DNA from: Oscillospiraceae bacterium
GTDB taxonomy: Bacteria > Bacillota_A > Clostridia > Oscillospirales > Ruminococcaceae
Assembly (NCBI GenBank): GCA_017440445.1
Contig: JAFSHE010000296.1
Location: 1 to 7,693 of the forward strand
DNA length: 7,693 nt
Direction of reading: 5' to 3'
Shown: piece by piece, positions 1 through 5,643 of the stretch
Layout of the letters: each line of letters starts with the position of its first letter
How positions within the stretch are numbered: position 1 is the stretch's first letter
Program-made: the position numbers and the translations under genes
Notes under the pieces: generated by a model
The model's input: only the letters and a program-made list of their open reading frames with translations
Told to the model about the DNA's origin: nothing
The model's database searches: none

Positions 1-348
1 AACAAAGGTGGGGTGATGGTCTATACATGCAACCTCATCACCGACAAGGTCAAGAATATTTGCGTTTCCCTTCTGAGAATCGACTGTAATGATATAATCA
101 TCAGGACGCATATCCTTAAGATCGTCATCTGTCGTCATCTGTATACCGAACTCTGCAACCATATTCGCAGTGGCAGTACGCTCGATATTTCCATGATGGC
201 ATATCGTAGTTGCGATATTAAATCTCCAAAGCAGTACCTGAAGTCCGAAGGCACTGGCTATCGCATCAGGGTCGGGGAAATTATGTGTCTGGATAAATAC
301 CCTATGTCCTTTTAACAAGGTGACAAGCTCACTGAGTTTCGGGGGCAT
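1..348 (-). CDS. DHH-family phosphoesterase, N-terminal part (runs off left edge)
   Basis: Only the first 116 codons are in the window; the C-terminal part, including any DHHA1 substrate-binding domain, lies outside. The visible part carries the metal-binding motifs of the DHH superfamily in order: THNFPDPDA at residues 21-29 (motif I), VDS at 89-91 (motif II) and the signature DHHP at 110-113 (motif III). Family members are Mn-dependent phosphodiesterases or phosphatases acting on short oligonucleotides, pAp, cyclic dinucleotides or polyphosphate. Motif I reads PDPDAIAS rather than the PDGDAIGS usual in NrnA, so I do not assign NrnA. The start is well fixed: an AGGAGG site lies 6 bases upstream and an in-frame TGA immediately precedes the ATG. 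The gene has its own promoter and is not part of the two-component operon. Family call is firm; substrate is unknown. Confidence 0.88.
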   Translation of the reverse strand, partial: MPPKLSELVTLLKGHRVFIQTHNFPDPDAIASAFGLQVLLWRFNIATTICHHGNIERTATANMVAEFGIQMTTDDDLKDMRPDDYIITVDSQKGNANILDLVGDEVACIDHHPTFV

Positions 349-354
349 TCAGAT

Positions 355-360
355 CCTCCT
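355..360 (-). promoter_or_regulatory. Ribosome binding site of the DHH phosphoesterase gene
   Basis: AGGAGG on the minus strand, separated by ATCTGA from the ATG at 348-346. It is a consensus Shine-Dalgarno sequence with normal spacing, and it fixes the start codon. Confidence 0.88.
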
Positions 361-390
361 TTATACAGGAAGAAATCCTGCGCTTATTTT

Positions 391-420
391 AGGCAATTTA
401 AGTAATTAGCTAAATTACCT
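391..420. promoter_or_regulatory. 30-bp dyad, candidate operator in the DHH gene leader
   Basis: The arms AGGCAATTTA (391-400) and TAAATTACCT (411-420) are inverted repeats with one mismatch. They share their centre with the palindrome TAATTA (403-408), so 12 of 15 base pairs are symmetric about 405.5. The dyad lies about 20-50 bases downstream of the transcription start predicted from the promoter at 448-476, and 43-72 bases upstream of the start codon. This is a position where a repressor could block transcription. It is too AT-rich and has no T-run, so a terminator is unlikely. The binding protein is unknown. Confidence 0.45.
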
Positions 421-447
421 CGATTTTATAACCTAACATTGAATATA

Positions 448-476
448 ATTATACCACATCTTGGGACAATAATCAA
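448..476 (-). promoter_or_regulatory. Sigma-A type promoter for the DHH phosphoesterase gene
   Basis: On the minus strand, TTGATT (476-471) is followed after exactly 17 bases by a perfect TATAAT (453-448). A TGG directly before the -10 box gives an extended -10 element. Transcription would start near 441, giving a leader of about 90 bases that contains the dyad at 391-420. Match and spacing are seen in the sequence; activity is inferred. Confidence 0.72.
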
Positions 477-533
477 TAGGATACACAAAGAAATAATAGA
501 TAAAAAAGAACTCTCATTTCTGTCTAAAAAACG

Positions 534-549
534 AAGAAAACGTTTTCTT
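534..549. promoter_or_regulatory. Perfect 16-bp palindrome, LacI/CcpA-like operator candidate
   Basis: AAGAAAACGTTTTCTT is a perfect inverted repeat with a central CG. That is the form of sites bound by LacI/GalR-family regulators, and it is close to catabolite-responsive (cre) elements. It lies 58 bases upstream of the -35 box of the DHH promoter, between that promoter and the terminator of the neighbouring operon. Because it has no loop and a weak AT-rich stem, it is a poor terminator, although a run of six T follows it a few bases on in the minus direction. The regulator is inferred only by resemblance. Confidence 0.45.
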
Positions 550-553
550 GGTT

Positions 554-591
554 AAAAAAATATCAGTCGAAACATAAGTCCCGACTGATAT
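554..591 (-). terminator. Rho-independent terminator of the two-component operon
   Basis: Read on the minus strand, ATATCAGTCG (591-582) pairs perfectly over 10 bp with CGACTGATAT (569-560) around a 12-base loop. The 3' arm runs into seven T (560-554). It lies 43 bases after the stop codon of the last operon gene at 634, so it closes the four-gene minus-strand operon. A second hairpin closer to the stop codon may precede it. Confidence 0.82.
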
Positions 592-610
592 GATAAGTAT
601 ATAGTATCAT

Positions 611-630
611 AAAAATCGCTGTCCAACAGC
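611..630 (-). terminator. Possible short first terminator after the operon
   Basis: On the minus strand GCTGT (630-626) pairs with ACAGC (622-618) around a TGG loop, followed by GA and five T (615-611). The stem is only 5 bp, so it would be weak alone. It starts 4 bases after the stop codon at 634 and could work in tandem with the stronger hairpin at 554-591. Confidence 0.35.
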
Positions 631-633
631 ATT

Positions 634-1176
634 TTACAGAGAACGCTTTCCAGAATCAAGACTTTTTATCAGCTTTGCCCGCTTTACAACCAAAGCATCC
701 GAACTCATCGTATCCATCTTAACTCTGTACAAAAAGTACGAAAGCTGACGCATACTGACAGCAGCCAACGGTATGATTGCCAGAATACTGAACTGTATCT
801 CTCCGAAGAATTCACAACAGACAACCGATACAGCCGCAGAGGAAGCAACTATCATCATGACAATGTTAAGTGAATCCTCTGCTTTGTCACGGTCGTATTC
901 CTTTCGCTCGCCTTTGCGAAATCTTCTCGCAGGTGAAAACAGCTCAATAAGCAGCACACATGCTACAACTACTGCAAAGCCTGCCAATCCATTAAATACA
1001 GAGGATAACTCAGGCTTGTACCCTTCTGACTCCGAGAAATAAACAAGCAGCGATGCTACCGATGCTATTGACGAAAACGACCAGCATACCAGACCACGCA
1101 TGGTTGCAGATATTTCTTTTACAAGCGCAGTTACCAAGATAGCCAGTGTACCGATAGATAAAATTATCGTTATCAT
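634..1176 (-). CDS. 180-aa multi-pass membrane protein of unknown function, operon gene 4
   Basis: I do not recognise this family. The protein has about five predicted membrane spans: residues 1-19, 27-46, 61-81, 104-122 and 127-146. A positively charged loop (RRFRKGERK, about 84-92) follows span 3, and a basic C-terminal tail of about 30 residues (148-180) is probably cytoplasmic. No catalytic or binding motif is visible. It is the last gene of the operon with the response regulator, kinase and 544-aa membrane protein. Its ATG overlaps the TGA of the 544-aa gene by 4 bases (ATGA), implying translational coupling. The ribosome binding site AGGCGGTGA lies inside the end of that upstream gene, one mismatch from the extended consensus AGGAGGTGA. 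The role is likely tied to the neighbouring membrane protein or the kinase, as partner or effector, but this is inference from position only. Confidence 0.82.
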   Translation of the reverse strand: MITIILSIGTLAILVTALVKEISATMRGLVCWSFSSIASVASLLVYFSESEGYKPELSSVFNGLAGFAVVVACVLLIELFSPARRFRKGERKEYDRDKAEDSLNIVMMIVASSAAVSVVCCEFFGEIQFSILAIIPLAAVSMRQLSYFLYRVKMDTMSSDALVVKRAKLIKSLDSGKRSL

Positions 1177-2807
1177 GCAGTCACCGCCTCTTTACTATGC
1201 TTCGGATAACGTTTTTCCTCGGAAAAATCTGTCTTTTCACTTACCCAGAGCAAAAATCTTGTTTTGAGCAGGATAGTATCTCCGCTGACCTCCTCATTAC
1301 TCAGCAGGAGCATCTGCTCGCTGTCCAGCACTCTCGCAAGGCCAAACTGGCAAAGAAATGCCACAAGCGGCTCATAATCACTGAGCTTTTCCCTGTCTGC
1401 TGCCATTGTAAAGCCCTTATTCGCAGCATAATCCACCGCACGGAAGCGACTGACAAACTCACCAAGCCTGTCTGCTATCTCCGAAAACTCGGGCTGCTCG
1501 GAATATCTTCTTCCCTCTGAGCACATGGAAAGCCTTATTGCCGCAGCTACATTTCTTTCAAACAGCATATCATCGCCCATGACAGCCTGCTCGGTATTTT
1601 TAGCTGCCAGAGCGCTCTTGCCCTTTACAAATATCATAGCAAACATCAGCGACAGCGTATCGACAAGCACTGCAAGGATAAGAGATACCACTCCATCCGT
1701 GTCAAATCCACCGCTGGTCACAGCGTATATCGGCAAGGTATAAATATTCTCAAAGGTGTAGCCGCTATCATCCACCATACAGCCAGCTACTGACAGTTCC
1801 ATCACCGCTGTATTTATCACACTGCTGAGCCGTTCTCTTACAACCGCTGCATTATCGTCTGCCGCAAGGTCTGAATATGACGGAAAAGACAATTCTATGT
1901 CATCAGCACTGATGTACTCAGGAATATCCGCTGATCTTCCGCTCAGGCTCATATACAGAGAACTCAGCTTTGAAACAGCATTCTTTTCTCCCTTTGCAGC
2001 TCTGCCACGAAGTGCCTCCGCCTGCTGATAGAAAGTATTTCCGCCGAATGACGATACTGTTCCGTTTATAAGAGAAAGCTGTGCAGTTATCTCCGCAGTG
2101 CGCACACTTATCTGTGAAATATCATCAATACCGTACTTATTCAGCACTGCCTGAAGCTTCGCCTGCTGCTCTGCGGTACTTCCCTGAGAGAAGCTCGCTA
2201 TATACGCAGAATAAGCCGCTGCGTACTCCTCGTAGGTTTCGTAATCGCTCTTTCTCGGCACTGACATGCCTGTTACGGTTTCAGCCTTTGCAGTGCTTAT
2301 CTCCTCTGACAGCCTTTCAAGCGTTTCTTTTTCAGAAGTGAGCTGTGTGTACTCGCTGATAATGTAATTCACCGCATTATCCACTGCAAGGGTAAATTCT
2401 CCGCTGTCTGCACTTACTTTTTCCTCTCGTAAAGCCTCAAGCTCCCTGACATATCCGTTATATGTACGCTCCAGATACTGTGAGGGTGGATTTACGTTAT
2501 TATATATTCCCACAAAAGAGAAGTAGCTTGAACAGCACATAGCCATAATGAGAGCTACTATTTTTAAAAATGTGACACGTCTGCGAAGTCCATTTTCAAG
2601 GAAATATACCACCGACTGCACTGCAAGCGCAAACAGAAGCGGAGCGAATGCAAAAGTCGCTCCGAAATATGCCTGCGCTCCGTCAAGTGTTGTAAAAAAG
2701 GAGATTATCTGAAGCAGCAGCGACACTATCGCCGCCACTGCCATCAGAGCATTTTCCCTGAACAGAAACAGATCGTTTCCACCTCTGAAAAAGGTCTTTT
2801 TATTCAT
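1173..2807 (-). CDS. 544-aa membrane protein with large extracytoplasmic coiled domain, operon gene 3
   Basis: I do not recognise the family. Three closely spaced N-terminal membrane helices (about 18-39, 49-70, 80-101) are followed by a 270-residue hydrophilic region (102-372) that is probably outside the membrane. That region is rich in Glu, Ala, Ser and Tyr, and its early part (about 112-175) looks like a coiled coil. A fourth helix (373-394) leads to a cytoplasmic tail of about 150 residues (395-544) rich in acidic and hydrophobic helices. The 3+1 layout around a coiled ectodomain loosely resembles DUF4407-type proteins, but I see no defining motif and do not claim homology. No enzymatic signature is visible. 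The gene starts within the last codons of the kinase gene (8-base overlap), and its stop overlaps the start of the 180-aa membrane protein. Its C-terminal residues KEAVTA repeat the end of the kinase. It may be a sensor partner or an effector at the envelope. Confidence 0.85.
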   Translation of the reverse strand: MNKKTFFRGGNDLFLFRENALMAVAAIVSLLLQIISFFTTLDGAQAYFGATFAFAPLLFALAVQSVVYFLENGLRRRVTFLKIVALIMAMCCSSYFSFVGIYNNVNPPSQYLERTYNGYVRELEALREEKVSADSGEFTLAVDNAVNYIISEYTQLTSEKETLERLSEEISTAKAETVTGMSVPRKSDYETYEEYAAAYSAYIASFSQGSTAEQQAKLQAVLNKYGIDDISQISVRTAEITAQLSLINGTVSSFGGNTFYQQAEALRGRAAKGEKNAVSKLSSLYMSLSGRSADIPEYISADDIELSFPSYSDLAADDNAAVVRERLSSVINTAVMELSVAGCMVDDSGYTFENIYTLPIYAVTSGGFDTDGVVSLILAVLVDTLSLMFAMIFVKGKSALAAKNTEQAVMGDDMLFERNVAAAIRLSMCSEGRRYSEQPEFSEIADRLGEFVSRFRAVDYAANKGFTMAADREKLSDYEPLVAFLCQFGLARVLDSEQMLLLSNEEVSGDTILLKTRFLLWVSEKTDFSEEKRYPKHSKEAVTA

Positions 2808-4833
2808 TTGCTGTCACCGCTTCTTTTTCGGTCTTTACCACTGCAACGGGAAAGCTGATTATCGCCTTGAACATATCTCCGTCAATATCGATATCAAACT
2901 GACCGCCGCATGCAAGCGTGAAGCCCTGTGCTATGGAAAGTCCAAGCCCTGAGCCTTCGCTGCTGCGTGCCTTATCACCACGGGTGAAGCGCTCCAGTAT
3001 CTCCTCCTTGGTGAAGGTCATCTCATACGCAGAGATATTCTTGATAACTATATAAGCACGTCCGTCCTCTCGGACATCGAGAGAATAGTATATCCTTGTA
3101 CCCTTCATGGAATATTTCAGCGCATTGTCAAGAATATTCTGGATCACTCTGTACAAGCGTTTTCCATCGCTTACAACGGTCACAGGCGGCTCACAGATAT
3201 TCACCTTGACATCAAAGCCCGCAGCAGCTATCTTATCCTCCATCTCACCTAATGTCTGATAGGAGAGTTTAGTAAGATCAAGCGGCTCACGCTCTACGGC
3301 TATCTCTCCGCTGGTGGTCTTGGCAAGCTCAAACACATCGGAAACTATATTCTTTAGCCGCTCGGACTTGCTCTGAAGTATCTTTACATGCTCTGCCGCT
3401 TCGGGAGGAAGCTCCTCCTTTGAAAGAAGCTCAATGTATCCGATTATGGATGTAAGCGGAGTTTTAAGATCATGGGAAACGTTAGTCACAAGGTCTATCT
3501 TCATTCGCTCAGCCTTGACGCTTTCCTCGATACCTCTGCGGTACTGCTCGGAAAATTCACCAAGCATAGCTGATACCTCTGCGTAAGGAGAACGCTCTGC
3601 AAGCTTCGGTTCAAAGCTGTAATTGCCGCTGTATATCTCCCTTATCTGCTTTTCTACAAGAGCCTCGTCACGGATAAGCAGGTATCTTCCGTAGAAGAAG
3701 CAGCCAATCGCCACAAGCTCCAGAAACGCAAAAATAAAGAAGAATGTTACGTTTCTTCCCGTAATCGAAGTAATCCCCAGTATCACCATTATAACCGTCA
3801 CGGCTATCATCGAAACATCCAGCCAGATCAGCTTGTTAGCCACTGTTTTTGCTGAATATATCTCAGCGGTGAATATCTCCTTAACGAAACGCATAAAACG
3901 AAAGATAGTCCTGCCGAGGAATTTCAGCAGCTTCCAGAGTGCCATACCCACAACGCAGATCATACTTCCACGGAGTGCACAGTTGTTCTTCCTGCGTACA
4001 GCAAAGGATACAACAAGTCCTGCCAGCGGCACTGCGCAAAGCGCCGCCATGCCGCCTGTAAGTATCATGTACAGGGTCATTCCGTTATTACTGCGGCACA
4101 TATTTTCACACAGGCTAGTCACACCGAGAAAGAATTGACAACCTAAGAATACCATCAGCAGCAATACTGCAAGCCATATCTCATAGGGTATCCTGTTAAG
4201 CAGAGAAAGCTTTATAGTACCGTCCTTTTCCTCACCCGAAACGATACACAGAAGAACGATCAGCGCAATTCCCACAGCTGAAAGCGCAAGAACAGATACG
4301 TGAACCACCTGCATATTCCAGCGCATCTCGTTCCAGTAATTTCTCATATTGCTGATGGTACCGGGTGTATAGCCTATACTGATATAGTCATCGCCACCAA
4401 GGAAATGTTTTATATCCTCCACACCGTTTACTACGGCTTTAGTCGCAAGACTTCCTGATATCTCATTCTTTGTAATGAAAAGATTTGACTCATACGCTGA
4501 TGGAGTAATATCTCCATAAGATATTCCACCTCTGTAACACTGAACTGCAAACCCAAGACGACTAAGTCTGTTACGTGTGTCAACTATATTGTTGGTAAAG
4601 CTGTTTTTTACACTCAGAACATCTCTGTACACCTTTTGCGTCAGATATGACGAGTTTTCAAAATTATCCGCCAGAAGCGAATCATAGGCATAGTTCTCAT
4701 AGGGCTTTATATAGCCTCTTGCGGGCAGATAGCCCCATATAAATCCCGCTATCGCAAAGCACAATATGTACAGAATGACAACTCCTGCCTTTACTGCACG
4801 GCTTCGGCTAAATCTTTTCCATTTTGTATCCAA
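2800..4833 (-). CDS. Sensor histidine kinase, multi-spanning, operon gene 2
   Basis: Membrane sensor kinase of 677 residues, presumed to phosphorylate the adjacent response regulator. Span 1 (17-37) is followed by an extracytoplasmic domain (38-173), then five or six further spans (about 175-198, 217-240, 252-278, perhaps 288-304, 337-357, 362-382). A linker without a clear HAMP motif leads to the DHp helix with NVSHDLKTPLTS and phospho-acceptor H454. The HATPase domain has an N box at 565-575 (QNILDNALKYS) and the G2 box EGSGLGLS at 626-633. The usual G1 box (DxGxG) is replaced by NISAYEM near 599-605, a variation I associate with clostridial VanS-like kinases. The start codon is TTG inside the end of the regulator gene (26-base overlap). 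It is supported by AAGGTGGTG 7 bases upstream, and there is no in-frame ATG before span 1. The seven-span sensor is larger than the usual two-helix type. The stimulus is unknown. Confidence 0.93.
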   Translation of the reverse strand: MDTKWKRFSRSRAVKAGVVILYILCFAIAGFIWGYLPARGYIKPYENYAYDSLLADNFENSSYLTQKVYRDVLSVKNSFTNNIVDTRNRLSRLGFAVQCYRGGISYGDITPSAYESNLFITKNEISGSLATKAVVNGVEDIKHFLGGDDYISIGYTPGTISNMRNYWNEMRWNMQVVHVSVLALSAVGIALIVLLCIVSGEEKDGTIKLSLLNRIPYEIWLAVLLLMVFLGCQFFLGVTSLCENMCRSNNGMTLYMILTGGMAALCAVPLAGLVVSFAVRRKNNCALRGSMICVVGMALWKLLKFLGRTIFRFMRFVKEIFTAEIYSAKTVANKLIWLDVSMIAVTVIMVILGITSITGRNVTFFFIFAFLELVAIGCFFYGRYLLIRDEALVEKQIREIYSGNYSFEPKLAERSPYAEVSAMLGEFSEQYRRGIEESVKAERMKIDLVTNVSHDLKTPLTSIIGYIELLSKEELPPEAAEHVKILQSKSERLKNIVSDVFELAKTTSGEIAVEREPLDLTKLSYQTLGEMEDKIAAAGFDVKVNICEPPVTVVSDGKRLYRVIQNILDNALKYSMKGTRIYYSLDVREDGRAYIVIKNISAYEMTFTKEEILERFTRGDKARSSEGSGLGLSIAQGFTLACGGQFDIDIDGDMFKAIISFPVAVVKTEKEAVTANE

Positions 4834-5509
4834 CGCCCCACACCACCTTTAAATATCTTGGATCTCTGGGATCGATCTCGATCTTCTCCCGTATTCTTCT
4901 GATATGCACCATCACTGTGTTTTCCACTGCATAAGCTGTTTCATGCCATACACGCTCGTATATCTGCTCCGCAGAGAAAACAATTCCTGCATTAGCCATA
5001 AGCAGCTCTACTATCGCATATTCCTTCGCTGTCAGCCTGACTTCCTCGCCTTCAACGATGATTACACGCTCACCTTTTTTTAGCAGCAGTCCGCCTAATC
5101 TTATATCAGCGCCTGTTGCCCTGCTGGAATAATCGCCCAGTGACATATATCTTCGCAGCTGAGATTTAACTCTCGCAATAAGCTCGGGCGGAGAGAACGG
5201 CTTTGTTATATAATCATCCGCACCAACCGAAAGACCCAGTATCTTATCGCTCTCCTCGGTCTTTGCCGAAAGAAGTATTATCGGGATATTCCGCTCGTTT
5301 CTTATCTTTATCGTTGCGGATATACCGTCCATTTCGGGCATCATAATATCAAGAATGATAAGATGTATCTCCTCGTCAGTGAGCTTTTCAACCGCCTCAC
5401 GTCCGTTGTAGGCGCATACTGCGTCTATACCCTCGTGCTTCAGCAGCTTTATGATCGCTCCGACTATCTCCCTGTCGTCATCCACCACAAGGACCTTTTG
5501 CTGTGACAT
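4808..5509 (-). CDS. OmpR/PhoB-family response regulator, operon gene 1
   Basis: Cytoplasmic DNA-binding regulator of 233 residues, full length for the family. The receiver domain (4-120) has the acidic cluster D10-D11-D12, phospho-acceptor D54 in LDIMMPEMDG, switch S81, Y100 and invariant K103 in TKPF. The C-terminal winged-helix domain (about 137-231) includes LTAKEYAIVELL, the recognition-helix region NTVMVHIRRIREKI and the closing wing GVGYKM. All active-site residues are present, so it should be phosphorylated by the kinase encoded immediately downstream. The nearest familiar relatives are VanR-like regulators, but resemblance does not show a role in glycopeptide resistance, and no van genes are in view. 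The ATG is preceded by AGGGGG at 5522-5517. Direct repeats upstream suggest autoregulation and possible control of the divergent deacetylase. Confidence 0.95.
   Translation of the reverse strand: MSQQKVLVVDDDREIVGAIIKLLKHEGIDAVCAYNGREAVEKLTDEEIHLIILDIMMPEMDGISATIKIRNERNIPIILLSAKTEESDKILGLSVGADDYITKPFSPPELIARVKSQLRRYMSLGDYSSRATGADIRLGGLLLKKGERVIIVEGEEVRLTAKEYAIVELLMANAGIVFSAEQIYERVWHETAYAVENTVMVHIRRIREKIEIDPRDPRYLKVVWGVGYKMEKI
4841..4849 (-). promoter_or_regulatory. Extended ribosome binding site deciding the TTG start of the kinase
   Basis: AAGGTGGTG on the minus strand matches AAGGAGGTG with one mismatch and ends 7 bases before the TTG at 4833-4831. It lies within the coding sequence of the response regulator, so kinase translation is probably coupled to it. 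It supports TTG as the start, because no ATG or GTG lies in frame before the first membrane helix. Confidence 0.65.
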
Positions 5510-5516
5510 CAGCTTT

Positions 5517-5522
5517 CCCCCT
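5517..5522 (-). promoter_or_regulatory. Ribosome binding site of the response regulator gene
   Basis: AGGGGG (minus strand) followed by AAAGCTG and the ATG at 5509-5507. Seven-base spacing and near-consensus purines support this start. Confidence 0.65.
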
Positions 5523-5546
5523 TTTTATTGTCGTAACAACATTCTA

Positions 5547-5575
5547 ACATTAATTTCTTATAAAAAACATGACAA
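5547..5575 (-). promoter_or_regulatory. Probable promoter of the two-component operon
   Basis: On the minus strand TTGTCA (5575-5570) is a good -35 box. After 17 bases comes TAATGT (5552-5547), a weaker -10 that keeps the T, A and final T. An alternative -10, TAGAAT at 5546-5541, would be too far from this -35, but it could be used if the regulator replaces -35 contacts. The -35 box overlaps the end of one direct-repeat copy, as expected for activation by an OmpR-family regulator. Confidence 0.5.
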
Positions 5576-5594
5576 ATTTCTTACAAATTTCTTA
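5552..5594. promoter_or_regulatory. 11-bp direct repeats, predicted response-regulator binding sites
   Basis: CAAATTTCTTA occurs twice in exact tandem at 5573-5583 and 5584-5594. A third copy of the core AATTTCTTA lies at 5552-5560. Core starts are at 5552, 5575 and 5586, giving spacings of 23 and 11 bases, close to two turns and one turn of DNA. Tandem half-sites with 11-bp periodicity near a -35 box are the typical target of OmpR/PhoB-family dimers. The encoded regulator next door is the obvious candidate. The site could control both divergent transcripts. Confidence 0.65.
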
Positions 5595-5615
5595 AGGAAT
5601 TATTCCGCATATACA
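5587..5615 (+). promoter_or_regulatory. Weak candidate promoter for the deacetylase gene
   Basis: TATACA at 5610-5615 could be a -10 box 29 bases before the ATG at 5644. The hexamer 17 bases upstream of it (ATTTCT, 5587-5592) is a poor -35 and lies inside the last direct repeat, so activator dependence is plausible. A short perfect inverted repeat GGAAT-T-ATTCC (5596-5606) sits in the spacer. Low confidence. Confidence 0.3.
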
Positions 5616-5630
5616 TGAAATACTAAGCTC

Positions 5631-5634
5631 GGAG
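5631..5634 (+). promoter_or_regulatory. Ribosome binding site choosing the deacetylase start
   Basis: GGAG lies 9 bases before the ATG at 5644 but touches the ATG at 5635, leaving no spacer there. The downstream ATG is therefore the likelier start. Confidence 0.6.
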
Positions 5635-5643
5635 ATGATAAAT

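Noticed and set aside
13..315. 100-codon plus-strand open frame
   Set aside because: It lies antisense to the DHH phosphoesterase, whose three metal motifs and ribosome binding site establish the minus strand as coding.
589..611. 7-bp inverted repeat TATGATA / TATCATA
   Set aside because: It overlaps the stronger operon terminator, is entirely AT-rich apart from one pair per arm, and has no following T-run that would make it a separate terminator.
4808..5509. VanRS glycopeptide-resistance regulation
   Set aside because: The regulator and kinase resemble the VanR/VanS branch, but no vanH, ligase, vanX or vanY gene is visible, and the branch includes many unrelated systems.
5635..5643. Upstream ATG as the start of the deacetylase
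   Set aside because: The only Shine-Dalgarno match, GGAG, directly abuts it with no spacer, whereas the ATG at 5644 has 9 bases of spacing.
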